A DNA stretch of 64,000 nucleotides from Arenicola marina (GCA_964019135.1 OZ025265.1:6950318-7014317); one strand, 5' to 3'. Numbered from the stretch's first letter, positions 48,366 through 61,800 are shown. Notes: a model not told the origin generated them from the letters alone. Translations and numbers: made by a program.

Positions 48366-49420
48366 GGATATCGCTAGAACCGAGTATTTATGGTAGTGTA
48401 ATACTATAATCGGGTGTGTAATAATGATCAAAACCTAATAGTTTGTGTTGTATATCGTTAAAACCGAGAGTTTCGACAATATGTCGCTATAACCGAGTGT
48501 TTTGTGTGCTATGTCCCTAAAACCGAGCGTTTTGTGTAGTATATCGCTAGAACCGAGTGTTTTTGGTAGTGTAATACTAGAATCGGGTGTGTTTACGTAC
48601 TATGTCGGTAGAACTGAGTGTTTGGTTGATATAATGATCAAGTCATGTTTGTTGTTGTATAACTCTAAAACCGAGTATTTTGTACACTATGTCGCTATAA
48701 CCGAGTGTGTTGTGTAGTATATCCTCAACACCGAGTGTTTTGAGTTGTATATCGCTAGGACCGAGTATTTTTTGCAGTGTATTACTAAAATCGGGTGTGT
48801 TTACGCATTATGTCGGTAGAAGCAAGTGCTGTGGTTCAATAATTTATCAAATCATGTTTGTTTGAGTTGTATGTCGCTATAACCGAGTGTTTTGTGTAGT
48901 ATATCGCTGAAGCCGAGCGTTGTAAGTAGTATATTGCTAAAACCGAGTGTTTTGGGCATTTTAATACTAGACTCGGTGATTTACTTACTATGTCGGTAGA
49001 AGCAAGCGCTTCGGTTAAAATAATGATCAAATATATTAGTTTGTGTCGTATATCGCTATAACCGAGTGTTTTGTACAGTATGTCGCTATAACCGAGTGTT
49101 TTGTACAGTATGTCGCTATAACCGAGTGTTTTGTACAGTATGTCGCTATAACCGAGTGTTTTGTACAGTATGTCGCTATAACCGGGTGTTTTGTACAGTA
49201 TGTCGCTATAACCGGGTGTTTTATACAGTATGTCGCTATAACCGGGTATTTTGTACAGTATGTCGCTATAACCGAGTGTTTTGTATAGTATGTCGCTATA
49301 ACCGAGTGTTTTGTACAGTATGTCGCTATAACCGAGTGTTTTGTACAGTATGTCGCTATGACCGAGTGTTTCGTGTATTAAGCCCCTAAAACCGAGTGTT
49401 TTGAGTAGTATATAAGAGGA
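48366..49420. repeat. 30-bp minisatellite
   Basis: The left two-thirds hold diverged units (cgctagaaccgagtgttttg and similar) with a larger recurring pattern that includes aataatgatcaaatc segments. The right part (49043-49370) is about eleven clean 30-bp units with core gctataaccgagtgtttt. The 107-codon frame (repeated YNRVFCTVCR) is an artefact. Confidence 0.95.
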
Positions 49421-49424
49421 ACCT

Positions 49425-50790
49425 CGCCAGATTTTCCATTATATGATATTTATATAACTAATCTAAAAACGTATAATGGTATCCTAAAACGAAATATTGA
49501 TTGAACAAAGCGTCAGTATTATCATGGTCGATTCCTTAGCTGCAAAAAGTGATATAAAAAGGACCTGGGGTACTCTGAAAGATTTACTAAAACTTTCAAA
49601 CGATAAACGGACTTTCCCTAAATCTTTACAAATTAAAGGTTATGAAATCACTGATCGTTTTTCATTTTTTGCTTCGGCTGGCCAAGACCTTGCTAAGGCA
49701 AATTTAATACAAACTTCTCGTCGATTTGAAGGCTATCTTAAAGGCAAAGCCTAATACCGCGTTTACTTTTACATTCGTTTCTACGGACACTGTGATCGAT
49801 GTTAAAACACAGTAAATGCGTGGATTCTCTCTCTGTTAACCTTATGAAATTAATTAAAAATTAAATCTCTGTAGCCCTGACCTTTATTGTGAATCGATCA
49901 CTTGCAAATGGCATCTTTCCCTCTAAAATGAAAATTGCCAAGGTTGCACCAGTTTATAAGAAGGGTAATGAAAATGATGTCAGCAACTACTGTCCAATAT
50001 CCAGTTTGCTGTCCATGTTTAAGGGTTTTTAGAAAATAATTGCTAACCAACTCTATAGTTACTTTGACACCAAGAAACTGTTTAGCAATAGTCAATACGG
50101 ATTTCGCTCCAAACATTTGACTGACCTGGCTGTTTTAGAGGAAGTAGATCGTGTCCTCGTATCAAAGGACCAATGCACACCAACTTACTTTTTGAAAAAT
50201 ACTTTTTAAATCTACCGCTTACTTCGCTTTGTGATATTCACCATTATAATACCAGATGTAAATCATATGTATTTACTAAATGTCTTTACTATTAGAGACA
50301 GACATTCCTTTGCCCTTAAGTGTATCAGACATAGTCTTGTTGATTCAATTATTAATGAGCCGACCAGTGTTTTCTCTAAAATAGGCACACACAACATACA
50401 TTCGCAAACTAAACAAAATCACTATTCTAGATAATTACTCCTGCGACTGTACCATTGAAAACTGCTACGTATTAATGGAGGGGTATTTGCTATTTGGAGA
50501 GGGGGGTCGATGTTAGGGTAGGGGGGGGGGTAGTTTCATTAAAAATTAGTCCAAACGTTTACCTTTTGTATGATACGTTTTGTTCTTTTTAAGTTCGACA
50601 TGTGTTCCGTCATCCAACCATTTTTTGTGTACCGACATATAAAGGTGGCCAGGCGCCAACGATTAATTAATCTTAGTCTGTGTTTCTCAACTTTTCTCAG
50701 CAATACCTCTGTAGTGCATATGTATTTAATGTATTTATGTAACAACATATCTATTTGTTTGGTTAAATAAATAAAAGAACTCTGAACTCA
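49425..50790 (+). mobile_element. LINE fragment, internally deleted, same broad type as the LINE at 52.7 kb
   Basis: Begins directly after the 30-bp array. The linker region reads SDIKRTWGTLKDLLKLS (49548-49600). RT fingers are at 49900-50200 (IAKVAPVYKKGNENDVSNY, then SQYGFRSKHLTDLAVLEEVD). The sequence then jumps to the C-terminal end of an ORF2 (FALKCIRHSLVDSI, PTSVFSKIGTHNIHS, DNYSCDCTIENCYV at 50300-50480). The palm with YADD is absent. A 3' UTR follows and ends in aataaataaaagaactctgaactc-type short repeats near 50790. There are in-frame stops. It is a dead copy with both 5' truncation and an internal deletion. Confidence 0.85.
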
Positions 50791-51659
50791 CGTCATGTAG
50801 TACTCTTTTCGTTGTTAAATTCAGCACGTGAATTTAACTTTAGCCAATGACATTTGTATAGCTTAATATAATGTACGGCTTTCTTCTTAATATGCATTCA
50901 GTACGCATCTGTTTGTTGAACACACACTGGCAATATGAAGAGGGGACCCCATTGCGGCATGTATTTTTAGGCTGTGAATGATGGCGGAATCCCGCAAAGC
51001 TAAGCCCTCATCTGATTGCGGGATCTCCTTACACCCATTACAAGTGCGCCCTCCCACCCGATACACACTTAATTTCCCCTTATCTCCATGAAGCTCATTA
51101 CCTGTTTGGCTGGCCGTCAGGGAGCGTGTGTGCCGCGGGGTGTGTTACACTGACGGACCGATTGGGCGGATGATGGGTGGACGGAGCTCGAATAAAGAAA
51201 AACCCAAATTGCTCCTTGTTCAGTATTCACAACGGAGAGCAGCTGCCCAACGCCACGTGGTTTTCATGGTTCTGAGAACCAGCGAGTCCCGCGGCTTCTC
51301 TCACACTCACATCACACTGTTTTATCGCCGCAATTGGGTTTTTGTCTCTCATGTCGCGACATCATTTCTCGCGAGACGCAGTTTAGTGCTTCAGAAGTGA
51401 TAACTACGGTGTGGCGGAAGGGTATGCACCGCGGCCGAGAAATGTCAGTGTCACACTGATAAACGGGCCGCAATAAATCTGGACATGTAATGTGGATGAC
51501 ATTGGAAAGTCGCAATATTTTGCCAAGCGATATGTCTAGAGTTTTTTCATAATGAATTCCGTCACTGGCAACGGATTAGACACTTGTCGTTGAACCTGAC
51601 ACCGACATCAACATCGTAATCATTAGCTATTAGTGAATCATTGTAGGAACTAAACGCCC
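50791..51659. other. Unassigned sequence
   Basis: About 870 bp. The 90-codon plus frame (51128-51400) and its minus-strand partner have no recognisable motif. No gene called. Confidence 0.5.
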
Positions 51660-52712
51660 AGGCACTCAGGGCTATGATAACTGGTAATCATTGGCACTCT
51701 GAGCTGTGATAACTGGTAATCACAGGCACTCAGGGATGTGATCATTGGTAATCATTGGCATTCAGGACTTTAATGACTGGTAATTATTGATCACTGGTAA
51801 TCACAGACACTCAGACCCAAGGCAGTGATCACTGGTAATCATAGATCCTCAAGGCAGTGATCACTGGTAATCATAGATCCTCAGGGCACTGATCACTGGT
51901 AATCATAGATCCTCAGGGCAGTCATCACTAGTAGTCATTGGCACTTAGTGCAGCGATCACTGGTAATCATAGATCCTCAGAGCAGTGATCACTGGTAATC
52001 ATAGGCACCCAAGGCAGTGATCGCTCGTAATCATAGGTCATCAAGGCAGTCATCACTGGTAATCATACATCATCAGGGCAGTGATCATTGGTAATCATAG
52101 ACCATCAGGGCAGTGATCACTGGTAATCATAGATCCTCAGGGCAGTCATCACTAGTAGTCATTGGCACTTAGTGCAGTGATCACTGGTAATCATAGGCAC
52201 CCAAGGCAGTGATCTCTCGTAATCATAGACCATCAAGGCAGTCATCACTGGTAATCATAGGCACCCAAGGCAGTGAACACTGGTAATCATAGACCATCAG
52301 GGCAGTGATCACTGGTAATCATAGATCCTCAGGGCAGTGATCACTGGTAATCATAGATCGTCAAGGCAGTCATCACTGGTAATCATAGGAACTCTGGGCA
52401 GTCATCACAGCTAATCATAGGCCCTCAGGGCAGTCATCACTGGTAATCATAGATCCTCAGGGCAGTGATCACTGGTAATCATAGGCACTCAAGGCAGTGA
52501 TCACTCGTAATCATAGACCATCAAGGCAGTCATCAGTGGTAATCATAGGCAGCCAAGGCAGTGAAAACTGGCAATCATAGACCATCAGGGCAGTGATCAC
52601 TGGTAATCATAGATCCTCAGGGCAGTGATCACGGGTAATCATAGACCCTCAGTGCAGTGATCACTGGTAATCATAGATCATCAGGGCAGTCATCACTGGT
52701 AATCATAGACCA
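51660..52712. repeat. 32-bp minisatellite, left part
   Basis: About 33 units with core gtgatcactggtaatcat, then agaccatcagggca or agatcctcagggca. Units carry the palindrome TGATCA. The array is interrupted by a LINE and resumes at 55215. Confidence 0.95.
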
Positions 52713-55214
52713 TGACCATAGATCATGTGTTTAGTAGACTGAACCATGAAATGGGAACTGATCCTAACCTAAATTACGATATCTTACAGGATATCTTAGT
52801 AAAATCTAAAGAAATGTTTTTGTCGGATAAAGTCGTGAAGTTTAATAAAATAAAAGCATAAAATGTCGAACTGGATTTCGAACGGTATCATCAAATCTAT
52901 TGCATTTAAGGATCGACTGTATAAGAAACTTAAGACGACTCCGTCTACCAGTTCACAATATAATACGTTAAAAATAAATTTTAAAACTTATAATAATATT
53001 TTAAAACAATGTATTCGTACCGCAAAAAAAAGAGTACTATTATAATTACTTCGATAAGTGTAAGGGGGATATAAAAAGAACGTGGCAAGCGATTAACACA
53101 GTCCTGAATAACAATAGGGCGAAGAATAAATCATTGCCTGAGGAATTTAGCATAAATAGAGAACTTATTAGTGACAAAGTAGTCGTAACAAATACTTTTA
53201 ATGCATTCTTCTCTTCTGTTGGTTCGACAGCCTGTGAACGACTTCGAACTGAAGACCATCCCTCTTTCTCTCAATACCTTGGATCACCGGCTACTTCCAA
53301 AATGAACTTTGAGCTTATAACCAAAGCAACAGTTGAAAAAATCATCGATGGTCTCAAACCTAAACAAAGCACTGGGGATGATGGGCTATCTGTGAAACTA
53401 CTTAAGGTATTAAAATTCGATCTAAGTGATTCACTGGCCTTAATCATTAATCAATCGCTTTCTACAGGAATATTCCCTGACAAATTGAAAATTGCAAAGA
53501 TAACTCCGGTTTTTAAGAAAGGAGATGCTTCCAATATCGACAATTATAGACCTATCTCGGTTCTGCCTGCAATTTCAAAGGTATTTGAAAAGATTATTTA
53601 TGATCAAATCTATGATTATTTCCAGAAAGAAAAATTATTTTACAATGGTCAATATGGTTTCAGAAAGAAACATTCCACCCAGCTTGCCGCGCTTGAATTA
53701 GTTGATCGAACTCTGCAAAAGCTGGACGAGGGCGAGGTTCCTATCAGTATATATCTGGATCTGTCGAAGGCGTTTGACACTTTAAATCATAACATTCTTA
53801 TCCATAAACTAAAACACTATGGTCTATCTGAACCAGCTATTTCTTTGCTAACGTGTTATCTCACAAATCGTTATCAATATGTGCACTTGGGAGATGTTAA
53901 ATCAAATGTAACGAAAATATCTCGAGGGGTACCTCAGGGCTCTATTCTGGGTCCCTTGCTATTTATTATTTATGTAAACGACATGTCACGCGCCAGTCAG
54001 CTATTTAGAGCTATTGTATATGCTGATGATACCACTCTGTGTAGCACGTTGACTGCGTCATCGTCTGATAACATGCTGGTTGATGATATATTAAACGACG
54101 AACTCTCTAAGACATACGGTTGGCTATGTGCAAACGAGTTATCGCTTAACGTTTCCAAAACCAAATTTATGATATTTTGTATGCCGCGAAAAATTGTTAG
54201 AATTCCGCGTTTATTCATAAATAACATACCTGTCGAGTGCGTAGAAGAGTTCGATTTTTTGGGTCTGACAGTTCAGAAAGATCTCAAGTGGAACGGTCAT
54301 ATTAATAAGATATCTTCAAAAATATCAAAGGTTATCGGGGTAATGAGTAAGTTAAAACATGCAGTTCCATCCTATGTTTTGAAAATTATATACAACTCTT
54401 TGATCCTACCCCATTTACATTATAATGTTCTGGCATGGGGCTTCCAAGCTGATCGTATAAGGTTATTGCAGAAAAAGGTGATTCGCATCATAGCAAAGGG
54501 TTCATATCTTTGTCATACGGAACCATTATTTAAGCAATTAAGTGTGTTGAAGCTGACAGACATAATGTTCTCTCAACAACTGAAATTTTATTACAAGCAT
54601 TTCCACGGGGATCTACCAGATTACTTTTTAACTGATATGCCTATCTCCAAAGTGTCGGATCTTCATAACTATGACACAAGACAAAAGGATGACCTGCTAG
54701 TTGCACGGGTAAAACATAAGTTTGCTGAACAATGTTTAAGATATCGATTTGCTAGAAATATAAACGAAACACCTGAAATTATATTAGATAAGGTCAAAAC
54801 TCATGAATTGGACGGATTTTCAAAATATGTCAAACAGTTCTTGCTTAATAGGTATTCATTGGTATGTGATATGGTTAATTGTTATATTTGCCAAAGAAAT
54901 AATTAGAATATAAGAGGTCTCCCCTTTTGTTTACTTCTCGGTAAGAGCGACGTGTTAATATTTCATCTAATTCCCTCAAGACTCTCGCCTTTACATATAC
55001 TTAATATAACTTTGTATCTTTGTGATGACGCGATGATTTTTTGTTGTTGTTTTTTTTTTTTTCGTTTTTTTTCTTTGGTGGCTCCTATGCCAGCGGCCCT
55101 CGTGGTCTCAATGGGAGTCCCCAGAGCGAGAATTTTCTACGTTGCCATGTTTTTTGCCATCTAATGTTTGTAGTGGTTCTTGCTCAAATAAATGACATTG
55201 AATTGAATTGAATT
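52713..55214 (+). mobile_element. LINE (CR1/Jockey-like) with an uninterrupted RT, inserted in the 32-bp array
   Basis: 5'-truncated just downstream of the endonuclease. The linker (52721-53100) carries two frameshifts in A-runs, near 52857 and 53035. From 53134 to 54906 a 590-codon stretch is open. It has fingers (ITPVFKKGDASNIDNYRPIS), NGQYGFRKKHST, palm motif A YLDLSKAFDTLNH, GVPQGSILGPLLF, and the intact catalytic YADD at residues 296-299. A thumb follows, then a C-terminal Cys motif (CDMVNCYICQ). The first codon of this stretch is TTG, so it is the remainder of a longer ORF2, not an independent gene. The 3' UTR has a T-rich block, a small GC hairpin region and AATAAA, and ends in three TTGAA repeats at 55197-55214. 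A 4-bp GACC at both edges may be the target duplication. This is the best-preserved LINE in the window. Confidence 0.93.
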
Positions 55215-55848
55215 GACCCTCAGGGCAGTCATCAGTGGTAATCATAGACCCCTAGGGCAGTCATCACTGGTCATCATAGACCCTCAGGGCAGTGATCACT
55301 GGTAATCATATATCCTCAGGGCAGTGATCACTGGCAATCGTAGAAAATCAAGGCAGTGATCACTGGTAATCATAGACCCTCAGGGCAGTGATCACTGGTA
55401 ATCGTAGGAACCCAAGGCAGTCATCACTGGTAATCATAGATCCTCAGGTCAGTCATCGCTGGTATTCCTAGATCCTCAAACAGTGATCACTGGTAATCAT
55501 AGATCCTCAGGGCTGTCATCACTGGACATCATAGATTCGCAGTGCAGTCATCACTGGTAATCATAGACCATCAGGACAGTCATCACTAGCAATCATAGAT
55601 CTTCAAGGCAGTCATATCTGGTAATCATAGACAATCAGGGCAGTGATCACTGGTTATCATAGACCATATGGGCAGTGATCACTGGTTATCATAGACCATC
55701 CGGGCAGTCATCACTGATATTCCTAGATCCTCAAGCTGTGATCACTGGTAATCCTAGATCCTTAGGGCACTCATCACTGGTATTCACAAATCCTTAGAGC
55801 AGTGATCACTGGTAATCGTAGACCCTCAAGGCAGTGATCACTGGTAAT
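55215..55848. repeat. 32-bp minisatellite, right part
   Basis: Same unit as at 51660-52712 (gtgatcactggtaatcat core), about 20 copies, resuming in phase after the LINE. Next to it, at about 55910-55965, a 28-bp segment (cggtgtcgtgttaacgttct core) is directly duplicated. Confidence 0.94.
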
Positions 55849-56105
55849 AACAGTAGTTTGCTATATATTGATAATATATCTGTGACGATCATGTTATCCT
55901 GATGATGCAGACCCGGTGTCGTGTTAACGTTCTCCAATACCCGGTGTCGTGTTAACGTTCTCCAATGGCTGCGGCGAGTGCCAACCAATAGCGGGAGAAT
56001 AGAAACAAATGTGGCAAAATATAAGAAAACAAAGCGACGTGGACAGATGAGCATAAAGGAGATCGATGAATGTAATGAGAGTGGCTGGCGTTTCAGATGA
56101 GATTG

Positions 56106-56470
56106 AAGCTCCCGCAGACCCCGTCTCCTGCAGGCCCCGTCTCGCGCAGACCCCGTCTCCCGCCTTCGGCAGACCCCGTCTGCCCCAGGCCACGTCTCCC
56201 CCAAACCCCTTTTTCCCGCGGGCCCCGTCTCCCCCAGGCCCCGTATCTCCCAGACCCCTCCTGCCGCAGGCGTCGCCTCTCGCAGACTCCCAGACTCCGT
56301 CTCCCGCAGATCCAGTGTTCCACAGGCCCCGTCTCCCCCCGACTCCGTCTCCCGCAGATCCAGTGTTTCGCAGGCCCCGTCTCCCCCAGACTCCGTCTCC
56401 CGCAGATCCAGTGTTCCGCAGCCCCCGTCTCCCCCAGACTCCGTCCCCCGTGATTCGTCTTCCCACGCCG
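56106..56470. repeat. C-rich array of ccgtctcccgcagac-type units
   Basis: Short units ccgtctcccgcagac / ccgtctcccccagac form larger ~58-60-bp units that include gatccagtgtt (three copies at 56295-56440). The purine- or proline-rich frames on both strands are artefacts. Confidence 0.92.
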
Positions 56471-57567
56471 CGTTTCTCCCGCTCCCCCCGCTACCCACAT
56501 CCGTCTACCCCCCCCCCCCCCCTTCGCCCATTGCCCGGCTCCGCGCTTGAGCACGACGAGTCTTGCTAGATAACACCTCCCGACCCTCTAGCACATCCGG
56601 TCACAGCCCCCTTGTCATTATCCACTGAAGCATCGTGCCTTCATCTACATTCCAAGAATATATTTGCGCCGGCCTTTCCCGTATTTTTTCATTTCCGGAA
56701 TGTTTAATTCCCTGCTTTTATTCGGCAATGACTTTGTCGGTATCAAATTACAATTTGTATTATCTTTTCTTGTTCATTGTGATTCATTCAAATGATGCAC
56801 TAATTAAATAATCACATTTAGAGAAAAACGTCCTATTGCTCAGTGTGACGATTCTCCTCCATTTTTGTGTCATGTTTAGTTGTTCCATATTTTCTTGAAT
56901 GCCTGAGATGTACCCTTCGCCTTCTAAATAAGACATAAGGGCTTACATAGTTAAATCCCCCTTTTGTGGCCTATGTTGATCGCCAAGTCACTCTACCAGC
57001 TTCATAGGTTTATTTTGTCAGGGATAGGTTGGTTCTATGGTACTGGTATTCACAGAACAAACCCACAAGATGTCTTTGTAAATTATTCTTCTATTACAAT
57101 GGAATCACAGCGTATATTCCACTAGATTAAGCACAGGTGGCAGGCTTCCCGCTCGCTATGCCTGGTTGCTACGCGACAAACGCAACAAGGCCCATGTCAT
57201 GCGAGTGCACTCAAGAAATTTTTAATATATCCAAACAAAAGAGATTTCAGAAAGATAATTATTTCCGCATTGAAAAACATCGACAAATGTTGAGTTCCTG
57301 AATTATTCGTTGTAGTTCAACATGTAGTTCAAATAACTTATTATACAAAAAGAATTTGCAAGACCGTGTCTGAATTAGAGCGTGACTTTATGTAGGCATA
57401 GTGCTCTCCACATGTAAGATACAGACGTATCGGGCGTTTAAGAGGATTTCATCGAGGCAGTTAGGGACACACGACGTCAGTTGGGGCAGTTTCTGCGTGA
57501 ACAACGAGCCCAGAATCCTACGACGCCGGTGTACCTACGCTTCGACAGACTGATCGTCGGCAAACAG
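56471..57567. other. Unassigned sequence
   Basis: About 1.1 kb with a C homopolymer at 56508-56523 and otherwise ordinary, partly AT-rich sequence. No gene or mobile element recognised. Confidence 0.5.
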
Positions 57568-58613
57568 GTTGATTTGATTTGATTGGGGCTTAACGGCACT
57601 TTCAGCCTGGACGGCTATATCGTGCCATATTGGTTTAAGTTTATTCTAAATAAGTTAAGAGTCAATATTAAAACCCTGAAAATCAATACACGTGATATGA
57701 ATAAAACCATGAATGCAGTCTTTGTGGAATCGATTAATAGATTAATAAAACCCTGAGGATATCAAGTAATATGATTGAGTGGATTGTCATAAAACCATGA
57801 AAGTGAAGAATGGCGAAACCCGTAAAGTCAAAAATTGTCAGAATATAAAACCATGAATTGGTTTTTAAAACCAAGCTTTTGAGAATAATAATTACAGCAA
57901 AATGCACTGTTTGGCAGTAAACGTTGAATATATCATATGCATTTGACTAGATTTATTTTAGCTAAATAATCTAAAATCGTTTGCATAGTTTGGCCGTAAA
58001 CGTTGACTAGATATCATATGCATTTGACTAGATTTATTGCAGATAAATAATCTAAAATCTTTTGCTGTGGTATATTATTGAATAGTTCTTTCATAGTTTC
58101 TGCTCTGTAATATTGATCCCTTGTTTGTTGAAACCTCAACAGAATGTGCTCCACAGTTAGTGGTTCCTGACAGGGAAAACATTCGGGAGGTGGTTCTCTT
58201 TTGAGGAGGTAGCAATGGGTAAGGTACGTATGTCCAATTCGGAGTCTTTGAATGACAACGTCCCTCCGCCTACCGCGGATTCTTGGCCGTTTGGTACCCA
58301 CAGTAGGCTGAAGCCGTTGCAATTTGTTGGAGGATTGCTCGTCCCAGGACGACTGCCAATTTTTAGTAATTTCGTTTTGGATGTACGGCTTTAAGTCCGA
58401 GCAACGCTTTAAGGCCGTAAACGTAACCCGATGAACATCCTCGTAACTCACGGTGTTTCTTAAAATACGTAGTTTAAGGCATCCGTTTATATATTTTAAA
58501 ATGTATTTAAAGAGCACGATAAAAATACCTAGGTCTTTTTCCCTAGCTGGCCTCATATAAACTGTCTGTGCAACAATGTTAGACAAGCGTCCACCCCGCC
58601 ATCCCCGACCCAT
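57568..58613 (-). mobile_element. 3' end of an I-like LINE
   Basis: The minus-strand frame (58014-58613) encodes the region downstream of RT in I/Jockey-type ORF2. It includes YIQNEITKNWQSSWDEQ, then RLRIGHTYLTHCYLLKREPP, then the Cys-rich EPLTVEHILLRFQQTRDQYY. The 3' UTR (57568-58010) contains several aaaaccatgaa / aaaaccctga motifs. Near its end lies the block that on the minus strand reads gtgccgttaagccccaatca, closing with ATCAA repeats at 57569-57583. A ~75-bp direct duplication lies at 57920-58065. The RT core is absent, so this is a severely 5'-truncated copy. Confidence 0.82.
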
Positions 58614-58737
58614 CCAAATAAAACAAACGCTGCACTGCTAGATGTGCTTTGGAAAGTTTCAGAAGCCTTTGATTTGTTTGGTGTAACATCGCTTCCTGAG
58701 TAGCGTTGATGTATTATCAACTTCATTCCATTTATTA

Positions 58738-58835
58738 AGGAGGGCCGCCTAATAGCCCACTGGGTTAGTGACCGCCTAAGACCCAAACGTCATGTGAATT
58801 GGTGGTTCGAGTCCCGAATGATTTTTGCAGGTGTA
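58738..58835 (+). mobile_element. Probable tRNA-derived SINE head, second type
   Basis: An A-box-like tagcccactgggttagtg at about 58751 and a B box GGTTCGAGTCC at 58804-58814 are about 50 bp apart, as in tRNA-derived SINEs. The cloverleaf is not complete, so a functional tRNA is unlikely. The body downstream is unlike the SINE at 23706. The 3' end is not defined. Confidence 0.5.
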
Positions 58836-61800
58836 CCAGTAGTTCACCACTACATATAAAATATTATTGGCCAGACCAGATCCCGGTTAATAGTTAGAAC
58901 CTATATGAAAAGTAATTTGGTTAATAGCTAGAACCTATATGAAAATTTAAAAAACCGACACGAAAACGTATCCATACCGTGTAGGCTAACTGATCGGGAT
59001 GGATATTAGTGGCGCAAAATGTACCAATACCCTAAGCCACTTCACCTCTAGGCAGGGAGCCGGTCGTTATCAGCCTATTAGTTAAGCAACACCACATGCT
59101 CCACCTCCACGACCCCCCCCCCCCCGCCCCTACCACCACCACCTGACATCACCATTCCGCATGCTCAATTTACTGTCTACCGTACTAATTGTGTTATCCA
59201 GGCATCTGGCAGCCGAGCCTCCTTACATACTCTACAGGCACCCCCACTCCTACACCCCCTCCGCCCGCCCCCACCCCGTATCCACAACTCCCGCACACAC
59301 ACATGTCTGTCTTGACCAAGCAGCCCACCGCTTTCCTCGGTGTATGGGAAAGGCTATGGAAACCAGATAACGATCTTTAACTGAAGTCTCTGGAGTTGTG
59401 AATGCGGACAGAGCGCCTAGGAAGTAGGGCCCTAATATCGTCCCACTGTCAGAGGCTTGATCTTCTTCACTACCGATCTACCCAGGTTTTTTAACGTTCA
59501 TGACCCGATTTGTTTTTGCGCTTATCGAATAACACAAAGAACATACAGAAAATAGCGGATGATCCGTGTAGCAGTGAAACGAGCGTCGCAATAGACCGTT
59601 CCAGATACCCCAGGCGACATCTATCGTCAAAAAACACCCTGCGTGTTTAGGGTTAGAAAACCGATCATCGCATGCGTTTAAAAGCATATATGTAAATATT
59701 AATATTATATTATATTAAAGTAAAAAATTGTTCCAACTGGAATGTTCGCTCGCTGAACTAACTGGTGGGGGTATAAATAACACATTAAATAAATTTGGGA
59801 ATTTTTTTGGATATTTATTTACCGTAATGGGAATGGCAGTAGGCAACGTTTTCTAACGAATTGGATAAAACACTGTCCAGGTATGGTAACAACGAATGTG
59901 ATGTTATATTATTCATATTGACCTCTTCATATAGACCACTTGAAAATCAATGAGAAAGTTATTGAGAACGGTTTTTATAACGCAGGGCTGCTTTAACAGA
60001 CAACTTCAAAAACAGTCAAGTTATCCACTGTAATCCTAACCATATAGAAATTATTAAAAAAAACTCTAAGCTGAAGGATCCAAGAAATCAGGTACTTAAC
60101 AAAGCAGGTACTATAGCTATTTATCTAACAGAATTCAAGCACACAGGTTAAGGATGAAGAAATCACACTAATATACGTCCAATTTTGTAAACAAAAACAC
60201 ACGACAAAAGTGCATGGATATGTACAGGCATAATAGAACAAATTGCAGATTACGAAACGCTCAAGCATAATGTATGGACGTGCAATCAGATTCTACAGTA
60301 TCCGTGTGGCTAAGAAGAGACAGAATACGAAGAATTGTTTAATAAACTGAATGCGAGTTGAAAGGTACCTGGACAGCTACCAGTACCATATTAATAAACA
60401 ACCAATACCGCACGGAATGCTTGAAAATAATCGTTGAGGGCGATTTCACTTCCAGTATAGTTTCAGGTAAGCCATGACATGCCATGATCTCACAAATAAA
60501 TCAAGAAGGATACCCTCCCCGCGCGTAGGAATATTGAACCAGCTGAATGAATGAGTATACAACACACATACATATATAATAATGATATATAATGCATTAA
60601 TACCCACACCACTGTAGTAAGGTAGTGCCCCCCTCCCCTCTCCCATCCCTGGGGAAGGCCCGGTAATTAGGTTACACTGGTGTTTTCATGCGGTTCTCAA
60701 CCAGCTACGAAATCGCTGGACACGTGCAGTCATGACTACCTTTGAAGTCAACTCGGACGCCGCCAAAACAACGTAAGGCTTTCGTGTCAGACGTGATAAT
60801 TTTCAAGGCCGCACTCCCTACTTCCACACCTCACCCTGTCCCCGCCCTGCCTTGTTCCCATTTCCTGTGCACTAGTCAGCCCTAGTCAGGGAAATCATAG
60901 GTGAAGGAAACATGTACCTTTAACCCATTATTCATTTGATATGGGTAAAAGGAAATAGGAAGACCTGTCCTTTTCCCATTACCCATTTGAAACAGGTAAA
61001 TAAGTCAACATTTTGCAATGGAAAATGGATATCAGGTACATACACGGACCGGCAAAATCATGATCCCGCAATGGTTGGTTTGCATCCGTCCGTCTGCGAA
61101 AGACGATGGATTAGCAGCTTTGTATGCGTTTAAGTAATATGATTTGCGTCCCAGCATTTACGCTTGTGACTGAATGAGCGCCCCTCTGTGACCATGGTGA
61201 CCGACAGAGCTTACCGCAATAGTGGCATCGATGGCCTGTTGTTAAGTCTTGGTGATTACTCACTGGACGCCAAGATTGACGTTTCTCAAGCCAGAGCCTG
61301 TCATGGTGCCCCATTCCCTCTCTCACGAGACGTGGCCATCCCCTCTTTAGGGATGCTAGATTTTCTCAAGATTTCGAATTGATGCCAAACGCCTTCATGT
61401 CACATGAACATTGAACAATGTACATGTAACATCCGGCTAAGACCGCTAGATGAAACCGCTCGCCTGTCGTTAAGAAAATACTAATGGTAAGGGTACGTTT
61501 TAATTTACCTCACTGATACAAACTAATGTGTGCGGGAGCATAATACATGTCTATACATCTGACTGAGGTAGAAAAATGCGATGTTACATCAAAAATAAAA
61601 GCTGCACCTTGACGTAAACGCCACCTACACGACTTATGCAAGAAATGGACAAAACCTTCTCTCTCCCTGCAGCAGCTTTTGTTGAGAAAGTTACTGTCAA
61701 TGGAGTGTTAGCATGAAGAAATCTTATTTGTGTCATAAAATAGGATAAATGCGCAGTACAATTGTAAGTATGGTATCGTTCAAATGGTCTCGTATCGGTA

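Noticed and set aside
49043-49370. CRISPR-like 30-bp regular repeat
   Set aside because: The whole 30-bp period is conserved, so there are no spacers. It is a minisatellite.
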